Below, piece by piece: positions 61,258-64,000 of a stretch of 64,000 nt of DNA (its first letter is position 1; every line of letters starts with the position of its first letter). The position numbers and the translations under genes are program-made. Source of the stretch: Collinsella sp. (GTDB lineage Bacteria; Actinomycetota; Coriobacteriia; Coriobacteriales; Coriobacteriaceae); contig DXMF01000022.1 in the NCBI GenBank assembly GCA_019414345.1, positions 78,772-142,771 on the forward strand, read 5' to 3'. Under the pieces are notes generated by a model that was given only the letters and a program-made list of their open reading frames with translations, ran no database searches and was not told where the DNA came from.

Positions 61258-61741
61258 CCTGCGCATTGGCCACGGCTACGACGTCCACCGTTTGGTGGAG
61301 GGGCGTCGATGTATCATCGGCGGGGTCGACATTCCCTACGAGCGCGGCCTGCTGGGCCACTCGGATGCCGATGTGCTCGCGCACGCCTTAGCCGACGCCA
61401 TTCTGGGCGCCTGCCGCGGGGGAGACATCGGCAAGCTATTTCCCGACACCGATCCCGCCTACGAGGGCGCCGATTCGATGGTGCTGCTCGCTCGCGTGAT
61501 GGACTATGCGCGTGAGCTGGGCTTTGAGTTTGTCGATGCCGATTGCACCATTGCCTGCCAGCAACCCAAGATCACCCCGCACCGCGATGCCATGCGCGCC
61601 AACCTTGCCCATGCCCTGGGCGTTGACGTCGAAAACGTGGGCGTCGCCGCCACTACGACCGAAAAGCTCGGTTGGGAAGGCCAGGGCGAGGGGATCGGCG
61701 CCTGGGCCGTCTGCCTGCTACAGAAAACCGTTAAGGAGTAA
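61247..61741 (+). CDS. ispF: 2-C-methyl-D-erythritol 2,4-cyclodiphosphate synthase
   Basis: Next step after IspE in the MEP pathway. The zinc site is GHGYDVHR (Asp12, His14), with LGHSDADVLAHALADAILGA and a C-terminal ATTTEKLGWEGQGEGIGA. It has 164 residues, full length. It starts inside the ispD 3' end and is followed 3 bases later by cysS. Confidence 0.95.
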   Translation: MFSNLRIGHGYDVHRLVEGRRCIIGGVDIPYERGLLGHSDADVLAHALADAILGACRGGDIGKLFPDTDPAYEGADSMVLLARVMDYARELGFEFVDADCTIACQQPKITPHRDAMRANLAHALGVDVENVGVAATTTEKLGWEGQGEGIGAWAVCLLQKTVKE

Positions 61742-61744
61742 CGA

Positions 61745-63211
61745 ATGCGTATCTACAACAGCGCTACCCATAAAAAGGAAGAGTTCCAGCCCATCGAGTC
61801 CGGCAAGGTCCGCATGTACGTGTGCGGCCCCACGGTCTACGACAACATCCACATCGGCAACGCCCGTACGTTCATCAGCTTTGACGTGATTCGCCGCTGG
61901 CTCATCGCGAGCGGTTACGAGGTCACGTTCGCCCAGAACCTCACCGATGTCGATGACAAGATCATCAAGCGTGCCAACGAGCAGGGCCGTACGGCTGCCG
62001 AGGTCGCGACGGAGTTCTCCGACAAGTTCATCGGCGTCATGCGCGCCGCCAACGTGCTCGATCCCGATGTGCGCCCCCGCGCCACCAAGGAGATCGGCCC
62101 CATGATCGCCATGATCAAGACGCTTATCGAGCAGGGCCACGCTTACGCAGCCGATAACGGCGATGTGTACTTTGCCGTGCGCAGCGATCCCAACTATGGC
62201 CAGGTCTCGGGCCGCAACATCGACGACCTTATGGTCGGCGCGCGCATCGAGGAGAACGAGGACAAGAACGACCCGCTCGACTTTGCCCTGTGGAAGGCCG
62301 CCAAGCCCGGCGAGCCCAGCTGGCCGAGCCCCTGGGGCGAGGGCCGTCCCGGTTGGCACACCGAGTGTGCCGCCATGGTGCATCGCTACCTGGGTACCCC
62401 GATCGACATCCACGGCGGCGGCTCCGACCTTTCCTTCCCGCATCACGAGAACGAGTGCGCCCAGGCCACCTGCGCCTGGCACCAGGGCTTCTCCAACACC
62501 TGGATGCACACGGGCATGCTGCTGGTAGACGGCGAGAAGATGTCCAAGTCGCTCGGCAACTTCTTTACGCTGGCCGAGGTCCTGGAGCAGCACTCCGCTG
62601 CCGCCCTGCGCCTGCTGATGCTGCAGACGAGCTATCGCTCGCCGCTCGACTTTTCTTGGGAGCGCCTGGAGGGTGCCGAGAACTCGCTCACGCGTATCGC
62701 CGGTACGGTCGAGAACCTGCGCTGGGCCGCGAACCATGCGACGGCCGACGCCGATGCGGCAGCATCCGAGGCGTTTGCCGCCAAGGCCGCCGAGACCCGT
62801 GCCACCTTTAAGGAGTGCATGGACGACGACTTTAACACCGCTGGTGCCATGGGCGCCGTCTTTGGCTTTGTAACCGAGTGCAACCAGTATCTGGAGCAGG
62901 CGGGCGACGCTGCCGACAAGGCCGCCGCGCTTGCCGCCGCCGACACGCTGGCCGAGCTGCTCGATACGCTTGGCGTCGAGCTTCCCGAGCCCAAGGTCGA
63001 GCTGCCGCTGGGCCTGCTGGGCGTTGCCGCCGGTTTGGTTGCCTATACGGGTGACGACGTGGACGAGGCAGCTGCCAAGATTCTCGAGGCCCGCGCCGAG
63101 GCCCGTGCCGCCAAGAACTGGGATCTGGCCGACGCCATCCGCGACCAGCTCAAGGACCTGGGCCTCACCATTGAGGATACCGCCGCCGGCACCCGTATCA
63201 AATCTCTCTAA
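61745..63211 (+). CDS. cysS: Cysteinyl-tRNA synthetase
   Basis: Class I synthetase charging tRNA-Cys. Zinc-ligand Cys27 and the HIGN motif (36-39) lie in CGPTVYDNIHIGNA, and KMSKS is at 265-269. It has 488 residues with the full anticodon-binding helical domain. ATG 61745 follows TTAAGGAGTAACGA. Last gene of the disA operon; a long inverted repeat and a terminator separate it from rlmB. Confidence 0.96.
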   Translation: MRIYNSATHKKEEFQPIESGKVRMYVCGPTVYDNIHIGNARTFISFDVIRRWLIASGYEVTFAQNLTDVDDKIIKRANEQGRTAAEVATEFSDKFIGVMRAANVLDPDVRPRATKEIGPMIAMIKTLIEQGHAYAADNGDVYFAVRSDPNYGQVSGRNIDDLMVGARIEENEDKNDPLDFALWKAAKPGEPSWPSPWGEGRPGWHTECAAMVHRYLGTPIDIHGGGSDLSFPHHENECAQATCAWHQGFSNTWMHTGMLLVDGEKMSKSLGNFFTLAEVLEQHSAAALRLLMLQTSYRSPLDFSWERLEGAENSLTRIAGTVENLRWAANHATADADAAASEAFAAKAAETRATFKECMDDDFNTAGAMGAVFGFVTECNQYLEQAGDAADKAAALAAADTLAELLDTLGVELPEPKVELPLGLLGVAAGLVAYTGDDVDEAAAKILEARAEARAAKNWDLADAIRDQLKDLGLTIEDTAAGTRIKSL

Positions 63212-63217
63212 TCCCCG

Positions 63218-63319
63218 CGGGTTTCCCAAGCACCCGACCTTGCCGTTCAAACCGTCGCTTGCGTACTCAAGTACGCGTCGCTCCTCTTTCACGGCAATCT
63301 CGGGCACTTGGAAAACCCG
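63218..63319. repeat. Long nested inverted repeat downstream of cysS (IR4)
   Basis: Arms 63218-63246 and 63291-63319 pair at 24 of 29 positions. A small GCGTAC/GTACGC hairpin (63261-63276) lies inside. Three of the five mismatches would be G-U pairs in minus-strand RNA and none in plus-strand RNA. Confidence 0.75.
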
Positions 63320-63323
63320 TACC

Positions 63324-63363
63324 GACCGCTTGAGCTATTCGTCTTAAGCGGTCGCTTCTTTTG
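63324..63363 (+). terminator. Intrinsic terminator of the disA-cysS operon
   Basis: GACCGCTT/AAGCGGTC 8-bp stem with a 14-base loop, then GCTTCTTTTG. It sits 35 bases before rlmB. Confidence 0.7.
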
Positions 63364-63397
63364 TCCTGTTTGAAAAGTATTTAAAGGAGGCCGCTTT

Positions 63398-64000
63398 ATG
63401 GCCGACAATCGCAAGCGTGCATCGCGTGGAGGCAAGCAGGCTGCTTCTGGCTCGCGTCCGATTCGCCGCAATGATCGCTCTGCCGCTTCCAAGGGCCAGC
63501 GCGATCGCACCCAGGCCGCACGTCCGCAGCGCGATCGCAACCGCGACGTTGTCCAGGCTCCCAAGGGCGAGTTTATCGAAGGTCGTCGTGCTGCCGCCGA
63601 GGCGCTGCGCACTGGTTTTCCCATCAAGTGCGCACTCATCGCCGAGGGCGGGGAGCGCGATGCTGCCTTGTCGCGCCTGGTCGACGACCTCAACGCCGCG
63701 GGCGTCCGCATTAAGTATGTGCCGCGCGCGCAGCTCGATGCGCTGTCGAGCCATGGCGCTCACCAGGGCATTGCGCTCGAGGTTGGCAACTTCCCCTATG
63801 CCGATGTCGCCGATATTCTCGACCGCGCAGGCGAGGGCCCGGCACTTGTCGTGGTGCTCGACCACGTGACTGACGACGGCAACTTTGGCGCCATCGTGCG
63901 CTCCGCCGAGGTTGTGGGCGCGGCCGGCGTCATCATCGCCAACAAGCGTGCCGCCGGCGTGACCGTGGGCAGCTACAAGACTTCTGCCGGCGCCGTCATG
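63398..64000 (+). CDS. rlmB: TrmH/RlmB-family 2'-O-ribose RNA methyltransferase (3' end outside window)
   Basis: SpoU/TrmH-type methyltransferase, likely modifying 23S rRNA. The visible 201 codons begin with a Lys/Arg-rich, probably disordered tail (residues 1-47). A substrate-binding domain follows (EFIEGRRAAAEALRTG). Then the start of the SPOUT fold appears, with motif 1 (LDHVTDDGNFGAIVRSAEVV). The frame is open at the window end. ATG 63398 follows AAAGGAGG. This gene is often next to cysS in Gram-positive genomes. Confidence 0.9.
   Translation, partial: MADNRKRASRGGKQAASGSRPIRRNDRSAASKGQRDRTQAARPQRDRNRDVVQAPKGEFIEGRRAAAEALRTGFPIKCALIAEGGERDAALSRLVDDLNAAGVRIKYVPRAQLDALSSHGAHQGIALEVGNFPYADVADILDRAGEGPALVVVLDHVTDDGNFGAIVRSAEVVGAAGVIIANKRAAGVTVGSYKTSAGAVM

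Overview
The window looks like chromosomal DNA of a high-GC, low-gene-overlap actinobacterium of the class Coriobacteriia, most like Collinsella. That assignment is an inference from protein character (LAxTG-type anchored surface protein, AmaP/DUF2273/Asp23 cluster, ECF vitamin transporter, DUF6020 membrane protein, GGM-tailed GroEL), not from a search. Almost everything is ordinary core chromosome. I see no transposase, integrase, phage gene, CRISPR array or rRNA.

Layout. 1-2.3 kb: the end of a large cell-wall-anchored CAP-domain/coiled-coil protein. 2.5-4.2 kb (minus): OPT-family transporter. 4.4-9.5 kb: coaX, dCMP deaminase, a NifU-like scaffold, lgt and a DUF6020 membrane protein. 9.7-14.9 kb: yebC, the amaP-DUF2273-asp23 envelope-stress cluster, a YitT-family protein and a zinc-ribbon membrane protein. 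15-18.3 kb: divergent M20 and YtcJ-like amidohydrolases. 18.8-20.8 kb: groES-groEL. 21.2-24.7 kb: FMN riboswitch, RibU-like S component, fused EcfA and EcfT. 24.7-25.6 kb: two tandem flavin-binding split-barrel paralogs. 25.8-30.8 kb: argC-argJ-argB-argD behind a candidate ArgR operator. 30.8-31.8 kb: a 1 kb non-coding stretch with tandem tRNA-Val-derived repeats and the intact tRNA-Val. 31.8-39.3 kb: asnB, murE, a HAD phosphatase, murI, rph, rdgB and dtd. 39.5-43.9 kb: veg, ispE, tRNA-Pro, tatA, greA and a LysS carrying an extra C-terminal tRNA-binding domain. 44.2-52.0 kb: ThrE-like exporter, DUF2798 protein, a giant 2-hydroxyacyl-CoA dehydratase activase/dehydratase fusion and its TetR-type regulator. 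52.2-56.5 kb: clpC and pepD. 56.6-58.4 kb (minus): hipB-hipA. 58.5-59.3 kb (minus): mntP under a yybP-ykoY manganese riboswitch. 59.5-64 kb: disA-ispD-ispF-cysS and the start of rlmB.

The genes mostly serve housekeeping: arginine synthesis, peptidoglycan precursors (murE, murI), isoprenoids (ispE, ispD, ispF), nucleotide and tRNA quality control (rdgB, dtd, rph), proteostasis (groESL, clpC), and flavin and manganese homeostasis by riboswitch.

The least explained part is the non-coding DNA. Long inverted repeats enclosing smaller hairpins sit beside groES, groEL, lysS and cysS, with unrelated arm sequences but the same architecture. A separate family of hairpins keeps a GGGACAGG loop while its arms differ by compensating changes, and four copies begin on the very base after a stop codon. 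A third hairpin family (arm core GTTGCGGTG) has mismatches that become G-U pairs mainly on the minus strand. Three spaced copies of the tRNA-Val 3' end lie in the 31 kb region. These are the best candidates for something not yet described.
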